The translations under genes were made by a program, and so were the position numbers. This document shows, piece by piece, positions 9,809-20,279 of a stretch of 64,000 nucleotides of DNA. The DNA comes from Macrolepiota albuminosa. Taxonomy: Eukaryota > Basidiomycota > Agaricomycetes > Agaricales > Agaricaceae. The stretch covers positions 1-64,000 of the forward strand of contig JAMWFC010000087.1 in the NCBI GenBank assembly GCA_027475525.1. The letters run 5' to 3'. Numbering within the stretch: the stretch's first letter is position 1; every line of letters starts with the position of its first letter. The notes under the pieces were generated by a model. The model had not been told where the DNA came from, searched no databases, and worked only from the letters and a program-made list of their open reading frames with translations.

Positions 9809-11990
9809 GAGTTCCTACATTTTATGGCCAATATTGAAAATGCATTGGATTTGCATTCTGATCTCATGGGCTCCTACTCAAGCTATGAGATGGCCTTTGT
9901 AACTAGAGGTAAAGAGAAAAGCATGTCCTTCAAAAACTGTAAATTTTCAACTTGCATGTAGCATACCTTTGTATTGACTTTACTTCATAGCAGGTGGCTA
10001 CTCAGTGTCTGCTCTTTCAAAGCCTCTTATAATAGTTGACAATTCAATGTTTTTTGTTAAATTTGCTCCTATTATACTGACTTTAAAGTTCAATAATTCT
10101 ATAAAGGCAGTAATAAATTATGAATTAACAAGTGGGTCTTTTGTATTATTGTTTGTCAACTTATTTATTTATTTGTTTATTTTTTGTTATCCAGTTCCTA
10201 GATACAATGGTTATTTAGAAAGTAGACCTACCTTTTGCTTTTTGGCTGCTACTTTCAATGCTATTGCTAGTTGGTGCATATATAATGGCAACATGTCTAA
10301 TGTTTCTGAGAGGTCCATTGTTGCTGTGAGTTACACAGCAGGATAGTTTGAAGGTTCTTTTTTAGTGTATGTTTACTATTTATTATGATAATCTTATTGG
10401 TTATTTATTTATTTATTATTTGCTTAATTTTAGATTCCTTTCAACTAACATTAAATTTGTTATAGTTTTTCACACTCCTGATCTTGTTGTAGTTGGCAGT
10501 ATAGGTATCAGATACATGGCATCTTTGATAAAACCTGATAGTTTTAAAGAGCCTGAATCTGGCATTCTAGGAGAGTCAAAAGAGATTTCTTCTTTTGATT
10601 CTGTTAGTGGTATATCCTCCAAATATTGTAGTGCCAACTTCAAGACATTTTGCATCGCTAGTCCAACTGCTTCTCCTCAATCTGATGTTAGTAGATCGTC
10701 TACAAATCAGAGTGCTACCTCTAAGCCATCTTATTTTGCTAGGCTACCTAGAGGAAAAAGTAAAAATAAAGAAGCAATTTGATTACTGATGCATGTACCA
10801 TGTATATTTTCTTTAGTTGTTCTTGTCTGTTAATATAAATTTGTTATTTGCCACATTTTGATCTCTTGGTTGTTTTTTTGCTGAACTACATCATATCACT
10901 ATTGTGTGCATCACTTTGTTTGACTACAATATTTTGAATAATGTAGCCAATTAACATTTTTTAAAATGTGCCATTGATCTCATGTAAAAATGATATAGAT
11001 GAATAAAACTAAATCTGTATAACCAGTCATTGATATTAAAGCACATATTTACTGTGTGACATTTTCACTTGCTGAAAGTTGTATTGTCTGATATGTATGA
11101 CTAATACTTGGTGTTCAAATTTGTCTATAATTACTTCAATGTCATACTAAATATAGACTGTCATGATTGAGTTTTTTAAATTTTTTTTAATTATATATAT
11201 ATATATATATATTGCATATTAATATTCCTAGTCTTCCTTCTTGTTCTCCTTTCTGCTCTCTCTCTACACACATACATTCTGCTATTTTCATTATATGTCT
11301 GTGACTTTTCCTTATTTTTGCTTATTAAATGAGGCTTTTGTGTCCTGTTTTTAGTTTACTAATGCATTGCTATCTAATGGAGATCGATCTTACTACTTGC
11401 TATAGACCAAATATGGCAATCTATGTGAGTAAACATTGTTAACTTATTTATTGTTAATGATACTATACATGCTATTATCAGTTTGTAGTGACTTGTTGGC
11501 CATATACTTACAAAGAAAGCTACAGTTTTTCCTACTCACAAGAATGATTGGTATTCTCTTATTTGTGCTCTTATAGTGGGAGATAATATGCCCATGATAC
11601 CTGAAAAGATTCTGATAGATGCTTGCTTTCAGATTCTTATGGCCTATCATGTTGTGGATATCTTTGAGATAATAAATAAAGGAGCTATTCAGAGACTCTC
11701 TTTATTTGGTCTTATAGCTGACAACTACAAAGCAATATGTATCCAGAGTAGGGCATCACAACGGTATATGTCATATGTTGTATGGAAGCTCACTTTGTGC
11801 TATACTATACGTGTTCTAGACTGGAGCAGAGCAGTCCCCACAGTGCCATAGAATACAGAGCCATGGACATGTCACAATATACTATATGACACGGTCTAGT
11901 GGATCAATAAAAGGTGGGCACATACATGTGCATGCAGGCCCAGCAAATGCCAGTGGACACTAGCAAACGTCAATGTGTGTCAGCGGCCGC
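9809..11990. other. AT-rich decayed DNA without a recognised gene
   Basis: This is low-GC, CpG-poor sequence with only short broken frames. Stretches near 10480-10780 and 11580-11850 look like old coding sequence, but no family can be named. A short (AT)n run lies at about 11189-11212. It is probably eroded transposon DNA into which the chromovirus inserted. Confidence 0.6.
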
Positions 11991-12440
11991 CAGCGGGCAT
12001 CAGCCCACAAGTAAAAACCTTCTTCATTGGTGGACGTCATGGCATGAATAAACTCTCCTCGAGGTTCTCTACTTCTCTTCTTTTTCTTTTTTTCCCACAA
12101 TAACTTGAGGCTGCATGCCTCTCCTTCCTTTCTTTTCCTATCCCTAACACCAGTGTACATTCACAAAAGGGCCCTGCAGACCTATGCAGGCCTACACAAG
12201 CTACCAGCAGACATCCATGCAGATGTATATCGACAGATTTAAATCTATGCAGGCCCATGCAGGCCTGCACAGGGCATCAGCAAACATCTACAAAGGCCTA
12301 CACAGGTTCATAGGGGCTGGTTGGACCAAAGAAAAAGGTAACTTGTCTTGCCTGCCATATGCCTGTGAGGGGGAATTGAACTCCCAGCCTTGAGAAAGCC
12401 TCTAGCAACAGAACACATATTTAATCATTGCACCACAGGT
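11991..12440 (-). mobile_element. Candidate tRNA-derived SINE
   Basis: On the minus strand the element starts at 12440 with an 80-base tRNA-like head (12440-12361) and continues into a body rich in TGCAGGCCTGCA-like words. The 3' end is not defined; the body may run past 11990 to about 11860. The head has pairing ends (CCTGTG with CACAGG) and a B-box-like arm, GGGAGTTCAATTCCCC. That structure is typical of the 5' part of SINEs. No second full copy is in the window, although related CAGC/GGCATC-rich text recurs at 13473-13630 and 14159-14622. Confidence 0.45.
12361..12440 (-). other. tRNA-like SINE head or tRNA pseudogene (class II type)
   Basis: The length of 80 bases and the long region between the anticodon side and the T arm suggest a class II (Ser/Leu-like) ancestor. 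The acceptor stem and T arm pair, with one mismatch in the T stem. The anticodon stem pairs poorly, so a functional tRNA is unlikely. Confidence 0.45.
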
Positions 12441-12534
12441 CCGTTACTAATGGATAGATTCAAAGGTTGGATAACACAATGAATGGATGTCCACCTACAT
12501 TTCTGCAGATTCCTGTATGGAATTTTTGAGGTGG

Positions 12535-13472
12535 TGATGACGCCCAAAGTTTGGTCAGTAACAAATATAACTATAGTGTTACCGTACCAAAAAGCTTGCA
12601 TTGGGCACGCTATAAGTGATGTGAGGAGTCCTGGGCAGGTCCCAGAGAACGCGCCTGTGAAAATGAGAAAAAAGTCAGAAAGGGGGTCAGCAAGTGTCAA
12701 GCGCTAAGGCAAAAGCGCCTATGAAAGAAGCGGTAAGTGAACACGGCAACGTAAGTGGCAAGAGCACGGTAAGCTTAGCGAAGTCTAAGCGTCGATAATG
12801 CCTGCCGTAGCTGCAAGGCGCGAATAAGTCGAAGGCTAGCGATAGTCTGCCACTGCCGACAAGTTTGACGTTGCCGACCGTAAATGAGATCTTGAGTGTA
12901 AGGGAGACTGAAGTAAGGGGAGCAGGAAACTCTGGTCTATTGTTCTGTTAGTATGTACAAGTCGGTAAGTACTTTATATACTACAAGGAGTTCACCGTCG
13001 CTAGTGACCAATCATTGCCCAAGTGCGGTAAACTAGAAAATTTCATAGAGGTAGCTCCAATGGTTTCAGATCCCTACCGTCTATTCAAGAACCTTAGCGG
13101 CGCCAGGCAACAGATCACGAAGCTAAACCATCAATCCATCATTCTTCTGTCTGTCCAAAATGCTTAGCGATGTCAGGTGCCAAATCAAGGCGCTAAGCGA
13201 TGTCAGACGCCAAGGTCAAACGCCAAGCTGTCCGTCAGTTTTTAATAGATCATCAGGCTTCTCCCTAAGCGCTGTCGTCAGTGACTGATGCCATCTGTCA
13301 GTTGTCATTCTGTCTGTCATCAGCGCTATCACTGATCGGATCTGCTTCTTGCCATGCGCGGCCGTCAAATATTGCCAAAATTGGTTAGTTAGCACGCACT
13401 AAGGTATCCTGAGCCTGTGCCGTGTTGCCGTAGCCTGCCGTTGATGTGCTGGACCTGTATAGGGTCCTATCA
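12535..13472 (+). repeat. LTR family A, copy A1 (least decayed)
   Basis: A TG...CA unit of about 938 bp begins TGATGACGCCCAAAG and ends GGGTCCTATCA. It keeps many CpG sites. An inverted, shortened copy is at 18649-19492 and decayed copies are at 21113-22078 and 26596-27325. No matching target-site duplication was seen at its ends. Confidence 0.75.
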
Positions 13473-13630
13473 GTAGAAGGGGGGTGGCATACCTCCCAAA
13501 AGAGTTTTTGTAGCTTGAAAGGGGCATTGGCATCAGCAGCCATCAGCTGACATCCATCAGAGTTTGTTGGCAGCTGTCATGACCCGCTGGCATCCGTTGG
13601 CATCTGTTGTACATTTATTGGCATCTGCTG
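13473..13630. other. Short spacer rich in GGCATC/CAGC words
   Basis: No gene is seen. The text resembles 14159-14622 and the SINE body, which suggests shared repeat origin. Confidence 0.4.
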
Positions 13631-13635
13631 AATAT

Positions 13636-14153
13636 TGTCAGGGGACTTCTCATTCCTTTCTTCTTTCACTCTTTATTTCTTCACTCTCCTTTCATTCACT
13701 TCCTTATTTCTTCTATCATTCTCTCATTTTGCTGTTACTACTTTTTCAACACTATCTGTTAGTACTATTCTCAACCTTTGAGGTGCTCTGGTTCTTTAGC
13801 TATTACTCAGACAAGTGTGGGCCCTTCAGCACCGCTCCAGGCTGCTTAGATAAGCCAGAGTTTGCCTTTCTGACTTCTAAAGTCCGGAGTTTTCCTCCCT
13901 TGTTTGCACACTTGTTTGGTTAGTCAATTTTCGAGTTTTTAAGGTTTTGTTGTACTATACAGTTGTTTCCCATGCTTCAGAGGCCCCAGAAGCATCCAAC
14001 CTGGCATAGAGAATCCCCAGACTTGTTCTCTTTGGATCTCCCTCTGCCAGGTGAGTAGCTACCTTGATATTGTCAGTATATATTCTAATACACTTTGGAT
14101 CTCCCTCTGCCAGCTGTGTGACTAAGCCATAGCCTCTAGAGGTTGCCCTTACA
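13636..14153 (+). repeat. Solo LTR, family B (copy B1)
   Basis: The 518-bp unit begins TGTCAGGGGAC and ends TTGCCCTTACA. It is flanked by a perfect 5-bp target-site duplication AATAT (13631-13635 and 14154-14158), the mark of a true LTR insertion that later lost its internal region. Inverted copy B2 follows at 14623-15140 and copy B3 lies at 19493-19991. Confidence 0.88.
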
Positions 14154-14158
14154 AATAT

Positions 14159-14622
14159 CTGCTAGTATCTGCTGGTATTCATCAGCATCCATGAGAATCT
14201 GTCAACAACCCCTAGCATTGTCTGGCATTGTCCAGCATCAGGATGGGAGAGAAGAAAATGGGGTGTGTGGGCATCCACTGCATGAGGTGGCATCTTGGAG
14301 AGCGTGGAGGGTGGCAGAAGAGGGATAGAGATGGGAAGAAAGAGGAGGAAGGGAGAAGGGAAGGAGTGTGAGTGTCCGCTGATACGCCAGTAGACATAGC
14401 AGATGTTGGACGTTAGGTCAGGGGGAAGCAGGGAAGCAGGGTGCATGTGGTGGACGGGGGTGGCATGTGAGGTAGTATGGGAAGTGGAGAGGATGGCACT
14501 GGGAAGAAAGAGGGAAAAGGGCAGAAGAGGATGCGTGAGTGTCCACTGTCTGCTGGCATGTCAGCGGACAGTAGCTAACATCAGCATGTGAGCCAGCTGA
14601 CATCAGCGGTGCAACCAGTCCC
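14159..14622. other. Spacer between inverted LTRs B1 and B2
   Basis: No gene is seen. It consists of purine-rich and GGCATC-like repetitive text. The frames on both strands are short and unremarkable. Confidence 0.5.
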
Positions 14623-15140
14623 TGTAAGGGCGACCTCTAGAGGCTGTGGCTCAGTCACATAGCTGGAAGAGGGAGATCCAAAGTGTATTAGAGTATGTAC
14701 TGACAATATCATAATAACTACTCACCTGACAGAGAGAGATCCAAAGAAAACAAGTCTAGAGATTCCCTATGCCAGGTTTGACGCTTCTGGGGCTTCTGAA
14801 GCATGGAAAACAACTATACAGTATAACAAAACCTTAAAAACTCAAAAATTGACTAACCAAACAACTGTGCAAACAAGGCAGGAAAACTCCGGACTTTAGA
14901 AGTCAGAAAGGCAAACTCTGGCTTATATAAGCAGTTTGAAAGTGGTGCTGAAGGGCCCACACTTGTCTGAATGGTAGCTAAAGAACCAGAGCATCTCAAG
15001 AGCTGAGAGTAGTACTAACAAATAGTGTTGAAAGAATAGATACAGTAAAATGAAATAATGTCAGAAGAAATAAGAGAATGAATGAAGGGAGAGTGAAGAA
15101 ATAAGGAGAGAGAAAAGGAGAAATGAGGAGTTCCCTGACA
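14623..15140 (-). repeat. LTR family B, copy B2 (inverted)
   Basis: This is a 518-bp unit, the same length as B1 but on the opposite strand. It begins TGTAAGGGCGACC as written and ends TTCCCTGACA. It keeps a TATATAA box. No target-site duplication was found around it. Confidence 0.82.
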
Positions 15141-15656
15141 CATTCAATATTTCACTGAGCAATCCGTTGGAATATCAATAGATTTACTAATAAGCTGGGA
15201 AGCTGGAATAGCTAAGGCAGAAAGGCTTAGAGAGGAGGAAAACCGTAAAGCAATGGATATTCTCAAAGCTCGTACAATGACCTTCAATAGTGCAAGTGAA
15301 GACTGAATGACAGCAGACAGTGGAAACCACTCAACGGATGTTGCAGTGATGGATATTCATTCCTTCTGGATTCAACTTGCCCTTGACATTGAGGAGCAGC
15401 AGTAAGGTGTATTGCTGATGGCCCAACCTATTTCACTAATTGGAAGCTCAGAATTGCAATTCAGGACCAGGTTTGCCATTTGAATTGGCATGCAAGCAAT
15501 GATGATCGGCAAAAGGTCAAGGCAGAAAGAGAACTATTAAGAGTTTGACTCAATGTCCTTGCTGCTTCTCAGGACAGGAGCGGGTTTATTGCTAGTGGAA
15601 GGCAAACTGCCCCCCTAGAACTAGATCAAGTTCCTGGAGCCTTTGATGACAATGAA

Positions 15657-16511
15657 ATGGTGGAAGACGGACAATCAGCGGATCTGCTGGTACTACCAGT
15701 GGATAACCTTGGACCAATGGATGTAGTTGTTCCAGAAGATTTTGAAATCTCCTTCCTATCTATGATCATGGGTAATGTCTCACTATTAACAATGATAGAG
15801 CACAATCTGCGCTTGATTCAAATTGAAAGGCTTCTGCAAGCCCTTCAAGAATTCATTGCAGAGAAATCATTCCTATATTCTCACATTGTCCAGATTGCCT
15901 CAAGCAAAAATGTGAAAACTCGAGCTTGCGCATCTCTTCAAAGAATCCAGGCCTCAATCCTGATGAAGGCTTGTGTCTATGCACAATGCCACAGTGCTCT
16001 GCTGCGACTAGGATCAGACCCCAGCATTCAGAGAAAGTATCCAGTTCTACAGAAAGCAGATTTGAATGCAAGCACAGCTATACAAGATCCCAACATTCCT
16101 GGTTCATCAAGGTATCTTGGATATGGCACTCTAATTCTGATGCAGAAAATAAATCTGCAATTATTTCTGAATGTGAGTCCTCTTGTTAACATTTCTGTTA
16201 CCATTACATCTGTTCATGAACATATCTCTTCAGTTAATTGTGTTCATTATCTACATGCTAGAGCACAATGCAACAGATGGACAGAGAAATGTCAGCTTGT
16301 CACGAGTGAAATGGAGTGGACAGTTTGGTATTTCTTCAACCAGGCAGATATTTGGTCAAAGCATGGTATATCAGTGAAGAAAAGAGGTCTCCAGTCATAT
16401 GCCCACAAAAAGGTGGCCATGTGGCCAGAATTGGCCTTGATGGCAATTAATAAATTTAGACGGGTGCTTCCTGATTTTATTTCCCCCCAAACTGCAAAAA
16501 ATCTGCTGTGA
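15657..16511 (+). pseudogene. KDZ transposase, C-terminal part
   Basis: The product shows the C-terminal signature of Kyakuja-Dileera-Zisupton transposases of basidiomycetes. A helical segment resembles the family's arginine-rich alanine/leucine stretch, and a YAQCHSALLRLG element is followed by RKYPVLQKADLNAS. The conserved end pattern follows (ARAQCNRWTEKCQLVTSEME, then a tryptophan-rich stretch and GLQSYAHKKVAMWPELA). An intron-like stretch from GTGAGT near 16170 to an AG near 16260 probably separates the two conserved blocks. The catalytic N-terminal core is missing or broken upstream, where in-frame stops occur. It acts in DNA cut-and-paste when complete; this copy is probably dead. Confidence 0.6.
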
Positions 16512-17226
16512 AAATGGTGGATGCAGAGATGGATTAATATGATAGATGCAGAGACGGATTGAACTGATAAATGCAGCTTGCTACCATCAGCAGATGATTG
16601 GAATGGATTTGTGACAGTCATATGCAATGGAATTGTTGAAAATTACTTTTGTTTACAAGGCACAACATCTGATACATAGCAGTATCTGCTTCTACAAGCA
16701 AGAGTGCAATGGCATCTATCTCTGTACCACACAATGTCATGTCCCAAGCTACTGTACTAGAAAATTTGCAAGAGGTTGTTGACTACATCAAATCATGCCT
16801 CATTGCAGCACTTTCCATATTTGGCAATCTTGCACCAAGTCTTGAAGCGAAAAAGGCATGAATTATCCAGCATCTAGACAAGGAGTTGGTAAGATAACTT
16901 CAAAATGTGTAAATATATTAGGATCTGACTGTGTGCCATAGAACTTTGTATTGTCATATCTGGGGGCTGCATCACTGAATAATGTGGTCTGCAATGTCCC
17001 AGACATTATCAAAAGCATGAGCTGATTTTTCCCTCTTCAAAATCAGCAAACTTTGCCCACAGAGATCCTGAAGTTTGTTGATGGCTGTCAAGGTCTTATC
17101 AGGAATCTGTATGGCTGTGATTGGTGGAACCACATTGGCTGAGAAGATATTCAGGTCTTAAGCAATGAAACACTGGAGCATTGCCTTTTTGTACATCAAC
17201 AAGGCTTCCACTTTCTTGAAAGCTTT

Positions 17227-17769
17227 TTGGCATGCAACCGCCAGCCACCTATGATATTGTCATCTAATAGATTGATGTTTGTCCCAGCACCAGACAATTT
17301 GCTCCATGTATTTACAGGTAGTGGATCTGCCAGAGGCCACCAGTGGACGCTTCTAGCCCTAGACAAGTGGCAGTTGCTGGATAGAACAGAATATGTGCTA
17401 ACAAACAATATGATTCGCCTGTTTGCTGGCAGCAAGTCCGCTGCTGCTTCTGTTGTCAGTTCCATTGCCAGGTCTATAGATCCTGCTCAGACGGGCCAAT
17501 TGACAGGCATCAAGTCTCATATCAACAGTATTGATGGTGAGCAGCCTGATCCTCAAGACTGCCTCTCTATGGCCCATCTTACCACTCTCCCTGATGTCAA
17601 CTCTCTCCAATGGCCATCTTTGATGCATATCAAACCCTCAAACACACAACATCCATTCCACCACCTCTACAGTCAGAGTAAACCTAGACTGGTGTATGGC
17701 TCTACAATGGAAAACTCTCACGTTGTGGTTCAACTAGCTTCCCAGCTTCCCAACTTCCTTCCACTCTAG
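17227..17769 (+). CDS. Hypothetical protein in the KDZ remnant
   Basis: A 180-residue frame with a plausible, evenly mixed composition and no low-complexity bias follows the transposase. I do not recognise a domain. It may be an exon of the next frame, which starts 12 bp after it, or a passenger gene of the transposon. No signal peptide or membrane segment is seen. Confidence 0.35.
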   Translation: MACNRQPPMILSSNRLMFVPAPDNLLHVFTGSGSARGHQWTLLALDKWQLLDRTEYVLTNNMIRLFAGSKSAAASVVSSIARSIDPAQTGQLTGIKSHINSIDGEQPDPQDCLSMAHLTTLPDVNSLQWPSLMHIKPSNTQHPFHHLYSQSKPRLVYGSTMENSHVVVQLASQLPNFLPL

Positions 17770-17781
17770 CAGCTCATATCT

Positions 17782-18594
17782 ATGGAGCTGGAGAAAACTG
17801 ACGACAACCAGATGGATATCCCTAATCCATCCATTAGTGACCCTGACTTAGAGAGTATCCCTTCTTTGTTCATTGTGGCAGATAACGAGATAGAAGACAA
17901 ATCTTTGCCACCTTTGTTCATTCTTGTAGAAAAGGAGACAGAAGATGAATCTTTGCCACCTTTGTTCATTCCTGTGGAAGAGGAGATAGAAGAGGATTCT
18001 TTGCCTCCTTTGTTCATTTCTGCAGAAAAGGAGATGAACGGTGATTCTTTGCCACCTCTATTCATTGTTGGTGAAGAAGCAGAAGGACTAACAGTGATGG
18101 AGACCATGGCGGCTAGTGACAGCAAACAAACAGAAGTCCAGAGCGGTGGATGTATGGTGACCAAGGACAAAGAAAACTTTCCGCTGCTATTTCTTGTGAC
18201 AGCAGAAGAGACGGATGGAGGCATGGCAGCCAATGACAAAGAAAAGCTTCCACTGCTTTTTGATGTAACGGCTCTTCAAATCCAGTTTTCCCCCTTCCAA
18301 CAATCTTCTTCTCCAACCCTACTTACTGGTAACAATGTCCAGGAGTGGGAGGAATATAAGACATGTATAACTCAACATGAGGATCAGAGAAGAATTAACA
18401 AATTGTATCAACAATGTGAGTATAATTTGGTACTGGTAATCATAGTTAATTTATTTCAAAAGAACAAGAATTTCATGCTAGAGCAAAATATGGTCAATGT
18501 AGGCCCATTGGCCCTTTCAATCAAGCTGGTCATACTGATGATGTGTCTGTTGATATGTCAGAGTCACCCTCACCATCTTCATCATCAGGCCTGA
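17782..18594 (+). CDS. Acidic protein with SLPPLF repeats
   Basis: The 270-residue frame carries five copies of a 16-residue unit centred on SLPPLFI followed by acidic residues, starting at residues 25, 41, 57, 73 and 89. Two looser copies (FPLLFLVTAE and LPLLFDVTA) occur near residues 133 and 156. A hydrophobic patch near the C-terminus may be intron read-through. The unit is 48 bp at DNA level, so the array is a coding minisatellite. Function is unknown. The steady spacing of hydrophobic motifs in an acidic background suggests a docking array or an activation domain, which is only inference. Confidence 0.4.
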   Translation: MELEKTDDNQMDIPNPSISDPDLESIPSLFIVADNEIEDKSLPPLFILVEKETEDESLPPLFIPVEEEIEEDSLPPLFISAEKEMNGDSLPPLFIVGEEAEGLTVMETMAASDSKQTEVQSGGCMVTKDKENFPLLFLVTAEETDGGMAANDKEKLPLLFDVTALQIQFSPFQQSSSPTLLTGNNVQEWEEYKTCITQHEDQRRINKLYQQCEYNLVLVIIVNLFQKNKNFMLEQNMVNVGPLALSIKLVILMMCLLICQSHPHHLHHQA

Positions 18595-18648
18595 TAGCAA
18601 ACTATGAAGACATTACACTTCCCAGACCTCAGGGGCCATATACACTGG

Positions 18649-19492
18649 TGATAGGACCCCACACAGGATCAGCGCATCAATGGCAGGTTACGGCAACACG
18701 GCACAGGCTCAGGATACCTTAGCGCACGCTAATTAACCAATTTTGGCAATATTTGACAGCCATGCACGGCAAGAAGCAGATCTGATCAATGATAGCGCCG
18801 ATGGCAAACAGAATGACAACTGACAGATGGCATCAGTCACTGACGATAGCGCTTGGGAAAGAAGACTGACGATCTATCAAAAACTGATGGACAGCTTGGT
18901 GTTTGACCTTGGCGTCTGACATTGCTTAGCGCCTTGATTTGGCACCTGACATTGCTAAGTATTTTGGACAGACAGAAGGGTGATGGTTTGATGGTTTAGC
19001 CTTGTGATCTGCCGCCCGGCGTCGCTAAGGGTCTTGAATGGACGGTAGGGATCTGAAACCGTTGGAGCTACCCCTATAAAATTTTCTAGTTTACCGCACT
19101 TTGACAATGGTTAGTCACTGGCGACGATGAACTCCTTGTAGTATAAAAAGTACTTACCGACTTGTACATACGAAGCCAAGAACAGAGTTTCCTGCTCCCC
19201 TTACTCCAGTCTCCCTTATGGTCCAAATCTCATTTATGGTCAGCAACGTCAAAGTTATCGGTAGTTGCAGACTCTTGCTAACACTTGACACCCTCGCGCC
19301 TTGCAGCTACGGCAGGCATTAACAATGCTTAGACCTCGATAAGCTTACCATGTTCTTGCCGCTCACCTTGCCATGTTCATTTACTGCTTTTTCCCTAAGC
19401 ACTTTGTCTTAGCGCTTGACACTTGCTGACCTTTTTCCGACTTTACTTTATTCTCATAGGCGCATTCTCTGGGACCTGCCCGGGACTCCTCT
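18649..19492 (-). repeat. LTR family A, copy A2 (inverted, truncated)
   Basis: It begins TGATAGGACC as written (the reverse complement of the A1 end) and matches A1 back to about its base 95. It stops at CGGGACTCCTC, where LTR B3 starts. It is moderately CpG-rich. Confidence 0.75.
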
Positions 19493-19991
19493 TGTCAGAG
19501 GACTCCTCATTTCTTCCTTTTCTCACTCCTTATCTCTTCACTCTCCTTCCATTCATTCTCTTATTTCTTCTGACATTATTTCATTTCACTGTTTCTATTC
19601 TTTCAACACTATCTGTTAGTACTACTCTCAGCCCTTGAGATGCTCTGGTTCTTTAGCCACCATTCAGACAAGTGTGGGCCCACTCAGCACCGCTTCCAGA
19701 CCGCTTATATAAGCCAGAGTTTGCCAGAGTTTGCCCCTTATTTGTACAAGTGTTTGTATAGGCAATTTTCGAGTTTTTAAGGTTTTGTTGTACTGTACAG
19801 TTGTTTCCCATGCTTCAGAGGCCCCAGAAGCATCTAACCTGGCATAGGGAATCCCTAGACTTGTTCTCTTTGGATCTCCCTCTGCCAGGTGAGTAGCTAC
19901 CTTGATATTGTCAGTATATATTCTAATACACTTTGGATCTCCCTCTGCCAGCTGTGTGACTGAGCCACAGCCTCTAGAGGTCGCCCTTACA
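19493..19991 (+). repeat. LTR family B, copy B3
   Basis: This is a TG...CA unit of 499 bp with a TATA box (CTTATATAAG, about 19704-19713). It abuts the broken end of A2. No target-site duplication is seen (CCTCT before, AGGCC after), so one flank has been rearranged. Confidence 0.8.
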
Positions 19992-20279
19992 AGGCCTTGA
20001 CAAGGGCCCAGGGCCCACCCACTCATTTGTGGTGCATTAGCAATAGACCAGTGAGTGGTTTTGTACCTTGAGGTCACTGCTAACATGAGTTGTAGTGTGT
20101 GCATTGCACCTATTGAATGGTGCTGTGCCTTTTCATGCCTATGAGCCCCTCATCACAAAAGGACTCATTGGTGTGCAAGACATGCTGCTTCAACAATGAG
20201 TAGTGTTCTGTTTTAGTGCTGTGAAAGGCACATTGTGTGTTCTGAAAGCAAGAGTGGCTGCTTGAGTGGCTTACCTGAA
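19992..20279. other. Spacer, no gene seen
   Basis: Mixed sequence without an open frame or recognised repeat. It may be the degenerate upstream part of the coiled-coil ORF copy that follows. Confidence 0.4.

Larger units (their letters stand above)
15141..18648 (+). mobile_element. Remnant of a KDZ-type DNA transposon
   Basis: The segment between inverted family B LTRs and an inverted family A LTR holds a recognisable KDZ transposase C-terminus and two further frames. The upstream frame near 15180-15650 is broken by stops. Terminal inverted repeats belonging to KDZ could not be identified, because LTRs have landed on both sides. Bases 16512-17226 carry no intact frame. Confidence 0.55.

Noticed and set aside
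11189..11212. (AT)n tract as promoter or origin
   Set aside because: A simple microsatellite in decayed DNA with no gene nearby.
12361..12440. Functional tRNA gene
   Set aside because: The anticodon stem does not pair, there is a T-stem mismatch, and the sequence runs into a repetitive body.
17766..18239. Minus-strand repeat frame opposite the SLPPLF array
   Set aside because: The plus frame is longer, has the more regular motif and follows the transposase on the same strand; the minus frame is probably its shadow.
14623..19991. B2 and B3 as terminal inverted repeats of one DNA transposon
   Set aside because: The flanks (CCAGTCCC against AGGCCTTG) show no target-site duplication, while the third copy B1 stands alone with a perfect 5-bp LTR-type duplication.
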